Assembly: GCF_021611515.1 (NCBI RefSeq)
Contig: NZ_CP090960.1
Location: 372,001-436,000 of the forward strand
Direction: 5' to 3'
Length of the DNA: 64,000 nucleotides
From: Mariluticola halotolerans
GTDB taxonomy: Bacteria; Pseudomonadota; Alphaproteobacteria; Rhizobiales; Devosiaceae
Position 1 is the first letter of the stretch, and each line of letters starts with the position of its first letter. The translations under genes and the position numbers were made by a program. Under the pieces are notes generated by a model. It had not been told where the DNA came from. It saw only the letters and a list, made by a program, of their open reading frames with translations, and searched no databases. Shown piece by piece: positions 16,728 through 24,958 of this stretch.

Positions 16728-16744
16728 TTCATAGGCTATGAATA
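16726..16744. promoter_or_regulatory. LacI-type operator candidate
   Basis: Perfect 9-bp arms TATTCATAG and CTATGAATA surround one central base. The size and position at the promoter of the operon facing a LacI gene make it the best operator candidate. It lacks the central CG common in LacI/PurR sites. Confidence 0.55.
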
Positions 16745-16772
16745 GCAAGTCAAAGCCATTTGGGAGGAAAAA

Positions 16773-17855
16773 ATGACTAAATCTCTACAGTTCAAGCCGA
16801 CACGTCGGGCGTTTCTGGGAAGTGTTGCCTCGTTGACCGCTCTATCAACGCTTCCGTTTTCCCGTAGCGCCTTTGCGCAAGGGGAGAAGCCGTTGCTGGT
16901 GAACTCCATCCGCTCGTTGTCCAATCCCTATCACGCCGCATGGAATGCGGGCGGCAAGGCCTTCGCGGATTCGGTTGGTCTTGAATATGTCACCCTTGTC
17001 ACAGAGGGCGATAGCGAAAAGGGTGTTGCGGACATTCGTGGTATTCTTGCCCGCACCGGAGGAAATGCGGTTGTAAATGTTGACCCGAACGATGCTGCTG
17101 ATGCGCGTCCGATCGCGGAGGCCTGCGTTGAGGCCGGCGCTCATGTGTTTACCCAGTGGAACAAGCCGGAAGATCTGCATCCTTGGGAGCTGGGGCCGAA
17201 CTATGTTGCCCATATGAGCTATGACGGCACCGAATACGGTCGTCAGACTGCTGCCGAGGTCATTCGCGTCATGGGAGGAAAGGGTGGATTGCTGGCACTT
17301 GGTGGCACGCTGTCCAACACCGTGGCGATTCAGCGGCGTGCAGGTCTTGAGCAGGCACTTGAAGCTGCGCCGGATGTAGAACTACTCGACTTCCAGGTTG
17401 CCGACTGGCAGGCGGCAAAAGCCTATGACATCGTCAATACATGGCTGACCCGTTTTTCCGGCCAGTTTCAGGGGATCTGGTGTGCGAATGACGACATGGC
17501 TATCGGTGCTCTTGAAGCGCTGCGTGTGAATGGCATGGGCGGTCAAATCGCTATCTCGGGTATCGATGGTATCGAAACTGCCGTGCAGGGTGTGGTTGAT
17601 GGTGAGCTTGCTGCGACCGTTTCCTGGGATCCGTTCTGGCAGGGGTCCTATGGTCTGGCTGTGCCACTTCTGGCACGTACAGGTGAACTCGACGTTGCAA
17701 GTCTTGGCAAGGACAAGCGTGAATTCTACGTCAAGGGCAGGCTGATCGATTCCGGCAATGCCGAAGAGTTCTTCCAGAACAATTTCGGGTCGGAGCCTGC
17801 GCTGGCGGTCGACGACATCTGGGCCCGCTATGATAGCGGTATTCCGCAATCTTAA
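16773..17855 (+). CDS. Sugar ABC transporter substrate-binding protein
   Basis: This encodes 360 residues. The N-terminus has a twin-arginine-like signal (TRRAFLGSVASLTALS) ending FAQG, so export through Tat is likely. The mature part is a ribose/galactose-type periplasmic-binding protein: LSNPYHAAWNAGGKAFAD at the start of lobe 1, GIWCANDDMAIGALEAL in the hinge-proximal region and ISGIDGIE near the C-terminal lobe. It delivers a sugar or polyol to the permeases encoded next. A strong GGGAGGAAAAA precedes the ATG. It is the first gene of the operon controlled by the divergent LacI protein. Confidence 0.93.
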   Translation: MTKSLQFKPTRRAFLGSVASLTALSTLPFSRSAFAQGEKPLLVNSIRSLSNPYHAAWNAGGKAFADSVGLEYVTLVTEGDSEKGVADIRGILARTGGNAVVNVDPNDAADARPIAEACVEAGAHVFTQWNKPEDLHPWELGPNYVAHMSYDGTEYGRQTAAEVIRVMGGKGGLLALGGTLSNTVAIQRRAGLEQALEAAPDVELLDFQVADWQAAKAYDIVNTWLTRFSGQFQGIWCANDDMAIGALEALRVNGMGGQIAISGIDGIETAVQGVVDGELAATVSWDPFWQGSYGLAVPLLARTGELDVASLGKDKREFYVKGRLIDSGNAEEFFQNNFGSEPALAVDDIWARYDSGIPQS

Positions 17856-17939
17856 GCCTTGAGTGTGCCGCGCCCGCGTAATCGGGTGCGGCCTCTACCA
17901 TTCGTTCTATTCAGCCTCAAGGTTTGGGAGTCTGCCGTC

Positions 17940-18947
17940 ATGGCCACCGAAACCGCCGGATATTCGCCGCTTTCACAGCGCTTGCCCGCCTGGATGCGGT
18001 CCAAGTCCTCGATTGCGCGTCTCGCGCCGACGATTATTGCATTGATTGTCGCTGTCATTGCCGTGTCGATTTACAATCCTAACTTTTTGAGCGGTGCCAA
18101 TTTGAGCCGGTTAGCTGCATCATCGGCTATTCCGTTGTTGTTGGCCGTGGGGGTGACTTTCGTCATTCTCATGGGAAGCATTGATCTGTCGATAGAGGGC
18201 GTTCTGGCCCTTTCTGCAACGACAACAGTCATGGTGCTTCAACTTGACCCGGGCCCGGTGGGCAGCGTTATCGCGCTTGTGGTGGCGGTGCTCACAGGTG
18301 TTGCGACCGGCGCTGTTTCCGGCCTGCTGCATACGATTCTGAAGATTCCGTCCTTCATGGTGACGCTGGGCATGTGGTTCGTTTCCGCCGGCCTGGCTAC
18401 TCTTTTACTTAGTGGCGGCACGATTGCAGTGCGCAGTGCTGATCTGCGTATTCTCGTCATGCAGCGTTTTCTCGGTTTGCCGCTCTCCGTTTGGCTGACC
18501 ATTGGGGTGGTTGTGCTGGCGATCGTGTTCCAGGCGCGTACTCGTTTTGGGCGTCATGTGATGGCGATTGGTGGTGAGGAATCGATTGCGCGGCTCGCCG
18601 GCCTGCCGATCATGCGTACGCGCGCTATGGTGTTTGCCATAGCTGGTGGCTTTTACGGCCTTGCCGCCGCGCTGGCTGTGGCACAGCTTGGGCAGGGTAA
18701 TGCCGATATTGGCGAAGGACGCTTGTTCATCGCCATTACTGCGGTGGTTCTTGGTGGCACGGCGCTAAGTGGCGGCATCGGCGGCGTGGTCAACGCGATT
18801 GTTGGTGTGCTGCTGGTGGTCGTTTTGACCAATGGGATGATCCTGATGGGTGTGCCGCCTTACCTTCAGCAGGCTGTCCTGGGTGTGCTGATCATCATCG
18901 CGGTTGCCTCTTCAACTGCAGGCAAGCGCGAGGGGATCTGCAAATGA
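17940..18947 (+). CDS. Sugar ABC transporter permease (RbsC-like)
   Basis: This is 335 residues with eight to ten hydrophobic spans and the RbsC/MglC-type signature GSIDLSIEGVLALS, followed late by IAITAVVLGGTALSGGIGG, the loop that contacts the ATPase. The start at 17940 has GGGAG nine bases upstream; an open extension to 17859 lacks a ribosome site. It forms half of the membrane channel with the second permease at 20446. Its stop overlaps the ATPase start (ATGA). Confidence 0.92.
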   Translation: MATETAGYSPLSQRLPAWMRSKSSIARLAPTIIALIVAVIAVSIYNPNFLSGANLSRLAASSAIPLLLAVGVTFVILMGSIDLSIEGVLALSATTTVMVLQLDPGPVGSVIALVVAVLTGVATGAVSGLLHTILKIPSFMVTLGMWFVSAGLATLLLSGGTIAVRSADLRILVMQRFLGLPLSVWLTIGVVVLAIVFQARTRFGRHVMAIGGEESIARLAGLPIMRTRAMVFAIAGGFYGLAAALAVAQLGQGNADIGEGRLFIAITAVVLGGTALSGGIGGVVNAIVGVLLVVVLTNGMILMGVPPYLQQAVLGVLIIIAVASSTAGKREGICK

Positions 18948-20449
18948 CCATTCGGCTTGAAAATATCACTAAGCTTTATGGCTCGGTCAAAGCCATCGGC
19001 CAGGCCGACGTTGAGATACACCCGTGCGAGGTTGTTGGTCTGGTTGGTGAGAACGGTGCCGGCAAATCGACGCTGATGCGTATACTCGCTGGCGGAACGC
19101 GTCCCACATCCGGATCCTATACGATTGACGGGCAACAGGTGCAGTTCAACGGACCGCTGGATGCCAATGACGCCGGTATCGCCATGGTCTATCAGGAACA
19201 GTCATTGATCCTGACAATGTCCATTGCCGAGAACATGTATCTTGGCCAGGAAGGGCGTTTCCTCAAATATGGGCTCGTCGATCATGTTGCCATGCGCAAG
19301 GCCGCGCGACGCAATCTGGAAAAGGTGGGGGTCGATGTCGATCCCGCGATTATCGCCGGCAAGCTGAGCTTTGCCCAGCGCCAAATGGTTGAACTTGCCA
19401 AGGCGCTGACGCTGGAAGAGCGTACTTCCAAGCGGTTGGTCATTCTGCTCGACGAGCCGACCTCGGTGCTCGAGCAGGCCGAAATTGACGTGCTGTTTGC
19501 GCGCATCCGCGAACTGAAAAGCCGGGCGAGCTTTATTTTTGTGTCGCACAGGCTTGATGAAGTGCTTGCGATTTCGGATCGCATCTACGTGATGAAGGAT
19601 GCTGAGGTCGTGGCCGAAATGCCGGTTGCCGACGCGCATGAAACCAAGCTGCACGAAATTATGGTGGGGCGCACGCTCGAGCACAATTTCTATCTTGAGG
19701 ACAAGCAGGTGCCCCCGCAAGACAATGTGGCGCTGGAACTGCGTGACTTTTGTCGCGGCAATGAATTCAAGAACGTCAATCTCAAGCTTTATGAGGGCGA
19801 AGTGCTGGGCATTGCCGGCGTGATTGGCTCTGGCCGTGAAGCGCTGGTGCGTGCCGTGTTTGGCATGGAGCCTGCCGAGCGCGGCGGAATTTACGTTCAT
19901 GGCAAAAAAGTTGATGTGCCGGACCCGTCAACGGCGGTGAAGAACGGTATCGGCTTTGTACCCTCCGAGCGTGGTACGGAAGGTATGGTTCCCATGCTTT
20001 CGATCTCGGAGAACATCTCGCTTGCCAATCTTGACAGCGTGACCGGCGCCTTCGGCTTGAGCAAGGCCAAGGAAACTGCGCTCGCCAGGCACTGGATCGA
20101 CCGGTTGCGGGTGAAGGCACCCGGTCCGGAGGTTGCAATCCGTTCGCTTTCAGGCGGTAACCAGCAAAAGGTTGTGATCGCCAAGTGGCTCAATGCGCAG
20201 TCAAAAATTCTGATTCTGGATCATCCGACGCGCGGCGTCGATGTGGGGGCCAAGCACGAAGTTTTCAGTCTTATCCGGGAACTGTGTTCGGCCGGTTATG
20301 CCATCTTGCTGCTGGCCGACACCATTGCCGAGACGATTGGCCTGTCGCACCGGGTGCTCGTTATGCGCGACGGTGAATTGCAGGCTGAAATCGATGCTTC
20401 TGCTGGTAACAAGCCATCCCAAACACGTATTGTGGAGCACATGGTATGA
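18944..20449 (+). CDS. Sugar ABC transporter ATP-binding protein (two-domain, RbsA/MglA-like)
   Basis: This is 501 residues with two nucleotide-binding domains. Domain 1 has the Walker A GENGAGKST, the signature LSFAQRQMVELAKAL and Walker B ILLDEPTSVLE. Domain 2 begins near residue 255 with the weak P-loop GVIGSGREALV and signature LSGGNQQKVVIAKWL. Its Walker B reads ILDHPTRGVDVG, where histidine replaces the catalytic glutamate, so only domain 1 is expected to hydrolyse ATP efficiently. The gene overlaps both neighbouring permease genes by four bases. It energises sugar or polyol import. Confidence 0.94.
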   Translation: MTIRLENITKLYGSVKAIGQADVEIHPCEVVGLVGENGAGKSTLMRILAGGTRPTSGSYTIDGQQVQFNGPLDANDAGIAMVYQEQSLILTMSIAENMYLGQEGRFLKYGLVDHVAMRKAARRNLEKVGVDVDPAIIAGKLSFAQRQMVELAKALTLEERTSKRLVILLDEPTSVLEQAEIDVLFARIRELKSRASFIFVSHRLDEVLAISDRIYVMKDAEVVAEMPVADAHETKLHEIMVGRTLEHNFYLEDKQVPPQDNVALELRDFCRGNEFKNVNLKLYEGEVLGIAGVIGSGREALVRAVFGMEPAERGGIYVHGKKVDVPDPSTAVKNGIGFVPSERGTEGMVPMLSISENISLANLDSVTGAFGLSKAKETALARHWIDRLRVKAPGPEVAIRSLSGGNQQKVVIAKWLNAQSKILILDHPTRGVDVGAKHEVFSLIRELCSAGYAILLLADTIAETIGLSHRVLVMRDGELQAEIDASAGNKPSQTRIVEHMV

Positions 20450-21399
20450 GCGGTTTTAAGTCTTCCCGTCAGCTTGTGCGTGAGGCAGCGCCAATGCTGT
20501 TTCTGATCATTCTTTCGGTTCTTATTGTTCTGGCGTCGCCGGGATTTTTCAGCGGCAGTACCATTTTGGTGGTGCTGGCCGACGCGGTGGTTCTCTTCAC
20601 GCTCGCTGCAGGATTGTCCTTTGTGATCCTTCTGGGCTCGATTGACCTTTCCGTGCCAGCGGTTGCTTCGCTCGGCGGCGTCATCGTTGCGATGACCATT
20701 CCAACGCTCGGCTTTGCGGCCTATCCGGCGGCGATCGCAGCGGGGGCACTTGCGGGGTTGATGTCAGGCATGGTGCATGTGCACTTGCGTGTGCCTTCGT
20801 TCATTGCAACACTTGCAACGGGCGGGGTGGTGACCGGGCTGGCGCTGTTCCTTTCTGGCTCGCAGACGGTGACCATTGAGGCGGCCCATCGCAGCGTCCT
20901 GACGCCGGTCATCAGTTCGACCTGGGGTATTCCCAACATCATCATCGTTGGCACCGTGATCTGTCTGCTTGGCATTTATATCCAGCGGTACACCAAATTC
21001 GGTCGTGCCATTCGTGCTATTGGCGCCGGCGAGAGTGCGGTGCGGGCGTCAGGCATCCATGTGGAGAACAGCAAGTTGCTTGCTTTTGTCATTGCGGCTG
21101 CGTTTGCGGCGGCGGGCGGCGCTTTACTGGCTGCACGCATGACGAGTGGAAATCCTGCGGGGGCCGAGCAATTGCTGCTGCCGGCGATAGCCGCGGTACT
21201 TGTGGGCGGTACGGCGATCACCGGGGGGACGGGCGGTGTGGCCCACACAGTGATTGGTACACTCATCGTCATCGTTATGCGTATCGGTATGACGTTTATG
21301 GGCGTTGACGCCTTCGCGCAGCAAATCCTTTTCGGCAGTGTTCTGATCTGCGCCATCGCGTTGACGCTGAACCGGGACCTGCTTCAGGTCGTGAAATAA
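20446..21399 (+). CDS. Sugar ABC transporter permease (second, RbsC-like)
   Basis: This is 317 residues, strongly hydrophobic, with GSIDLSVPAVASLGG near residue 65 and LPAIAAVLVGGTAITGGTGG in the C-terminal half, matching its partner permease at 17940. Two different permease genes flanking one double ATPase is a common arrangement for heterodimeric pentose or polyol importers. It is translationally coupled to the ATPase gene and followed by the SDR gene after 28 bp. Confidence 0.92.
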   Translation: MSGFKSSRQLVREAAPMLFLIILSVLIVLASPGFFSGSTILVVLADAVVLFTLAAGLSFVILLGSIDLSVPAVASLGGVIVAMTIPTLGFAAYPAAIAAGALAGLMSGMVHVHLRVPSFIATLATGGVVTGLALFLSGSQTVTIEAAHRSVLTPVISSTWGIPNIIIVGTVICLLGIYIQRYTKFGRAIRAIGAGESAVRASGIHVENSKLLAFVIAAAFAAAGGALLAARMTSGNPAGAEQLLLPAIAAVLVGGTAITGGTGGVAHTVIGTLIVIVMRIGMTFMGVDAFAQQILFGSVLICAIALTLNRDLLQVVK

Positions 21400-21427
21400 G
21401 AAAATTAGAACTCCCAGGAGAAAGAAA

Positions 21428-22204
21428 ATGGATCTCAATCTCAACGGCAAAGTGGCCGTGATCACCGGCGCATCGGCGGGCATCGGACTTGCCGTGGCGG
21501 AGGGCCTTGCTGCCGAGGGCGTACGCGTTTTGATCAATGGCCGTCGTGCGGACAAGGTCAACGAGGCATGCGCGCGTATCGGCGAACTGGCAGTGCCTGC
21601 AGTCGGCGACGTTTCGACGCTTGAAGGCGTTGCAGCAGTCATTGCGGCTGCAGAGAAGGCGGGTGGGGCGGATATCCTCATCAATAATGCGGGTACCGGG
21701 TCCAACGAAACCATTATGGACGCGTCTGATGAGAAGTGGCAGGCCTATTGGGATCTGCATGTGATGGCGGCGATCCGCCTGTCGCGCGGGCTTGTGCCAC
21801 AAATGGAAAAGAAGGGTGCGGGCATTGTACTCAATACCGGCTCGATTTGTGCGGTGCAGCCACTTTGGTACGAACCGATCTACAATGTGACCAAGGCGGC
21901 GTTGATGATGTTCTCACGTAATCTGGCGACTGAGGTTGTCGGCAAGAATATTCGTGTCAATTGCGTCAACCCCGGCCTTGTGCAGACCCCGGACTGGGAG
22001 AAGACAGCGCGCGAACTCACCGCTGATAAGGGCGGTGACTGGCAGGCTTATCTACAGGAAGTCGCAGAAGAGCACGCACCAATCAACCGCTTCTGCTCAC
22101 CTCAGGAGCTGGCCGATTTCTATGTGTTCCTCTGCTCTGACCGTGCCAGCTATTCGGTAGGCTCGACCTATTATGTGGATGGTGGCATGAAGATGACCGT
22201 ATAA
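21428..22204 (+). CDS. Short-chain dehydrogenase/reductase (polyol or sugar type)
   Basis: This is 258 residues. It has TGASAGIG at 14-21, INNAGTG, the catalytic serine in NTGSICA, the YNVTK pair and a C-terminal YYVDGGMKM typical of classical SDRs. The arginine-rich NGRRADK after the second strand favours NADP. The spacing (28 bp, AGGAG) shows it belongs to the ABC operon. With the xylitol-dehydrogenase-like enzyme downstream it probably oxidises or reduces the imported polyol or sugar. The exact substrate is not deducible. Confidence 0.9.
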   Translation: MDLNLNGKVAVITGASAGIGLAVAEGLAAEGVRVLINGRRADKVNEACARIGELAVPAVGDVSTLEGVAAVIAAAEKAGGADILINNAGTGSNETIMDASDEKWQAYWDLHVMAAIRLSRGLVPQMEKKGAGIVLNTGSICAVQPLWYEPIYNVTKAALMMFSRNLATEVVGKNIRVNCVNPGLVQTPDWEKTARELTADKGGDWQAYLQEVAEEHAPINRFCSPQELADFYVFLCSDRASYSVGSTYYVDGGMKMTV

Positions 22205-22317
22205 CGATTGGGATGCGGGGCCGCTTCTTTTGGCTCCGTTATCTATTCTGCGACGGTGCTGATGTGGCGCTGCAGATATGACCAGACCAATTATCCAGCC
22301 TTATTGGGGAGGAATTC

Positions 22318-23367
22318 ATGCGTGCTCTCGTTCTGGAAAAGAAAGATGTCTTGTCTATAAGGGACATCGATCTGCCGACCGTTACAGGACCCGACGATAT
22401 CAAGATTGCCATTCACACGGTTGGTGTGTGCGGGAGCGACGTGCATTATTACACGCATGGCGGTATTGGCGACTATATCGTGCGCGAGCCGATGGTTCTT
22501 GGCCATGAAGGGTCGGGGACCGTGGTGGAGGTCGGTGCCAATGTTACCGGTTTCAAGCCGGGCGACCGTGTTTGCATGGAGCCAGGCGTACCTGATCTTT
22601 CGTCCCGCGCCTCAAAGCTCGGTCTTTATAATGTCGACCCGGCTGTGACCTTCTGGGCGACGCCGCCTGTACATGGCATTCTGGCGCCTTATGCACTGCA
22701 CCCGGCCGCCTTTACCTACAAGCTGCCTGACAATGTGAGCTTTGAAGAAGGTGCGCTTGTCGAGCCTTTTGCCATTGGCATGCAGGCCGCAGCGAAGGCC
22801 TCGATTACCCCGGGCGATGTTGCTGTTGTCATCGGCGCGGGTACGATTGGGATCATGGTTGCGCTTGCGGCACTTGCAGGCGGGTGCTCGAAGGTAATCA
22901 TTTCGGACGTTAGCGAGCACAAGCTCAATATTGCGGCCAGCTATAACGGTGTCGAACCGGTCAATGTTGCCAAAGCGAGCCTGGAAGCGGCGGTCAACGC
23001 GCAGACCGATAATTGGGGTGCCGATATTGTGTTTGAAGCCTCGGGTAACCCGAAGGTCTATGACGACATGATTAAGGCCGTGCGTCCGGGTGGAACGCTG
23101 GTTCTGGTTGGCCTGCCACCTGATCGTGTGCCGTTCAATGTCAACAATGCTATTGCCAAGGAAATCCGTATTGAGACGGTATTCCGCTATGCCAATGTGT
23201 TCGACCGTGCTTTGGCGCTGATTGCGTCGGGCAAGGTTGATCTTAAACCGCTGATTTCGGAGACCTATGTGTTTGAAGACGCCATTGCTGCGTTTGATCG
23301 GGCTGCAGAAGGCCGGCCTACCGATGTCAAGATTCAGATTAAGGTGGCAGGCGAGGTGAAGGAATAA
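22318..23367 (+). CDS. Zinc-dependent alcohol dehydrogenase, xylitol/sorbitol dehydrogenase-like
   Basis: This is 349 residues of the medium-chain dehydrogenase family. Catalytic zinc ligands are present (VGVCGSDVH and VLGHEGSG), as are [14 protein letters not shown] for NAD and SDVSEHKL with an acidic residue favouring NAD. The WATPPVHG motif is characteristic of the xylitol/sorbitol group. The four cysteines of the structural zinc lobe are absent: the usual Cys-rich loop reads [19 protein letters not shown] strong GGGGAGG precedes the ATG. It probably converts a polyol such as xylitol to the ketose inside the ABC operon. Confidence 0.92.
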   Translation: MRALVLEKKDVLSIRDIDLPTVTGPDDIKIAIHTVGVCGSDVHYYTHGGIGDYIVREPMVLGHEGSGTVVEVGANVTGFKPGDRVCMEPGVPDLSSRASKLGLYNVDPAVTFWATPPVHGILAPYALHPAAFTYKLPDNVSFEEGALVEPFAIGMQAAAKASITPGDVAVVIGAGTIGIMVALAALAGGCSKVIISDVSEHKLNIAASYNGVEPVNVAKASLEAAVNAQTDNWGADIVFEASGNPKVYDDMIKAVRPGGTLVLVGLPPDRVPFNVNNAIAKEIRIETVFRYANVFDRALALIASGKVDLKPLISETYVFEDAIAAFDRAAEGRPTDVKIQIKVAGEVKE

Positions 23368-23443
23368 TAATCCAGATCCCTTGTGATTGTCGCGATGGCC
23401 TGTGCCCTGCGCCCCCATTCAAGTTCTTGTAAGAGGTACTGGC

Positions 23444-24097
23444 GTGACCGTTATAGTCACCGATATAAACGACTTGCTGGTGCGTATCGCGAGCCTCGAC
23501 ACCAGCACGCGCAAGCTTGTTGGTATTGCCGGCGCGCCGGGCAGTGGTAAATCCACCCTGGCCGAGCGTCTCAATGCGCATCTTGATGCCCGGGCCCCGG
23601 GGAGAGCTGCCGTGGTGCCCATGGATGGGTATCACCTCGACGACGCTGTGTTGTCTGCACGTGGTGTGCTGCAGCGAAAGGGCGCTCCCTATACATTTGA
23701 TGTCGGCGGATTCGCTGTCATGCTCAAGCGTTTGAAGGTCAATTTGGAGCCGGAAATCGCTGTGCCGGTTTTCGATCGCAAGCTCGAAATCTCGCGTGCC
23801 GGCGGGCGCGTGATTTCAAAAGACATTCCGCTTCTCCTGGTCGAGGGCAATTACCTGCTGCTGAATGAACCCGGTTGGCGCGACTTGCGTCCACTGTTCG
23901 ACCTGACCGTCAATCTCGATGTGCCGATTGAAGAACTGGAGCGCCGTTTGATAGGTCGCTGGCTTGATCACGGCTGTAACGCCGAGACCGCACGCGCCAA
24001 GGCGCTTGAAAATGATGTGCCCAATGCGCGTACGATTTCCGAGAATAACCTTGCGGCCGATCTTAGCTATCGTGCGCAAGGTTCCACTTTTTTATAA
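23444..24097 (+). CDS. Small P-loop kinase (FrcK/uridine-kinase-like)
   Basis: This is 217 residues. The Walker A GAPGSGKST lies near the N-terminus, MDGYHLDDAVL is the substrate-binding aspartate region, LLLVEGNYLLL is the Walker B, and RLIGRWLDHG the lid. The family (nucleoside/fructose transport kinases such as FrcK, YggC) accompanies sugar ABC genes in rhizobia, and its phosphoryl acceptor is often unproven. The chosen GTG at 23444 has AGAGG seven bases upstream; the longer ATG frame from 23387 lacks one. As the last gene of the operon it may phosphorylate the ketose formed by the dehydrogenases. Confidence 0.85.
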   Translation: MTVIVTDINDLLVRIASLDTSTRKLVGIAGAPGSGKSTLAERLNAHLDARAPGRAAVVPMDGYHLDDAVLSARGVLQRKGAPYTFDVGGFAVMLKRLKVNLEPEIAVPVFDRKLEISRAGGRVISKDIPLLLVEGNYLLLNEPGWRDLRPLFDLTVNLDVPIEELERRLIGRWLDHGCNAETARAKALENDVPNARTISENNLAADLSYRAQGSTFL

Positions 24098-24499
24098 TTT
24101 AAGACAGAATATCATTTTTACTAATCCGCAAACACAAAGTTCTCCGCTACACCTATTTCTCCGGCCAGCTTCCAGAGTTTCAGTACACGGCTTCCATGCA
24201 AATGCCGTGGTGATGGATTGTATGATCGAGCAAATTTAAGGCAATCTTTGCAAAACTGACTAGATCTGCATGCTTCCCGCTTTTTTCTTCGGCGTCGTAC
24301 AAAACGATCTCATTGCAAGCTGTAGTTAAAACAGTTTGACCGATAGGCCTCACCTAATCGGTTCGCAAAGAGTAGGAAGCGATCATTGTACAGGAATGCT
24401 GCGCGGATTCATTTCTTTGGGCGTCACTTCACACACCCGGTAAATGGCGACTTCTCAACATTGAACTTTGTCCAATTTGATTTAAGGCATCACTAACAG
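24098..24499. other. 402-bp AT-rich gap between the polyol and quinate operons
   Basis: No intact gene is seen. A dyad ACCGAT/ATCGGT sits at 24339-24362. On the minus strand a 57-codon frame (24180-24353) and a second shifted frame ending at 24121 read in a coding-like way and would join by one frameshift. No family was recognised. Confidence 0.4.
24121..24353 (-). pseudogene. Possible gene remnant (unrecognised)
   Basis: From a GTG at 24353 a frame reads VRPIGQTVLTTACNEIVLYD and stays open to a stop at 24180. A second frame covers the rest with peptides such as LHGSRVLKLWKLAGEIGV, ending at 24121. Together they look like the C-terminal end of a decayed gene, but neither part has a known motif or a ribosome site. 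It could equally be chance in AT-rich DNA. Confidence 0.2.
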
Positions 24500-24952
24500 T
24501 CACGCTTGCCGCAGATTTTGATTTATCATCCCAGCAAGACTTTTCACGGCTATAGGATAGCCATGTGGACCCAGTCCGGCGATGACACCGGTCGCAATGC
24601 GCGACACAAGTGAGTGATGATAAATTTCTTCGCGCTTATGAATATTAGAAATATGAAGCTCCATAATCGGGCCGGAAAACATCTTTAGAGCGTCAAGGAT
24701 GGCGATGGACGTAAAGGTGAAAGCCGCTGGATTGATGATGATTCCAGCAGCCGGGCGCTCAATCGCCTCGTGCACCCATTCAATGATCTCATATTCGCGA
24801 TTGGACTGACGAAATTCCAGCGGTGTCGACCCTGCTGCCTGTCGACACCAAGCTTCCACCTCGATCAGGGTCGTGTGACCGTAAATTTCAGGTTCGCGCT
24901 TTCCCAGCCGGTTCAGATTGGGGCCGTTTAAAACATAAATTGGATCGGTCAT
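24500..24952 (-). CDS. aroQ: Type II 3-dehydroquinate dehydratase
   Basis: This is 150 residues, the normal size. It has LNGPNLNRLGKREPEIYG with the flexible-loop arginine and catalytic tyrosine, NPAAFTFTSIAI for the substrate phosphate-like anchor, and ELHISNIHKREEIYHHS with the catalytic histidine. The enzyme interconverts 3-dehydroquinate and 3-dehydroshikimate. Its position as last gene of a TRAP operon, facing a dehydrogenase and QuiC, points to catabolic use (quinate/dehydroquinate breakdown). It starts six bases after the dctM stop, so it is co-transcribed with the transporter. Confidence 0.95.
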   Translation of the reverse strand: MTDPIYVLNGPNLNRLGKREPEIYGHTTLIEVEAWCRQAAGSTPLEFRQSNREYEIIEWVHEAIERPAAGIIINPAAFTFTSIAILDALKMFSGPIMELHISNIHKREEIYHHSLVSRIATGVIAGLGPHGYPIAVKSLAGMINQNLRQA

Positions 24953-24958
24953 TTCATA

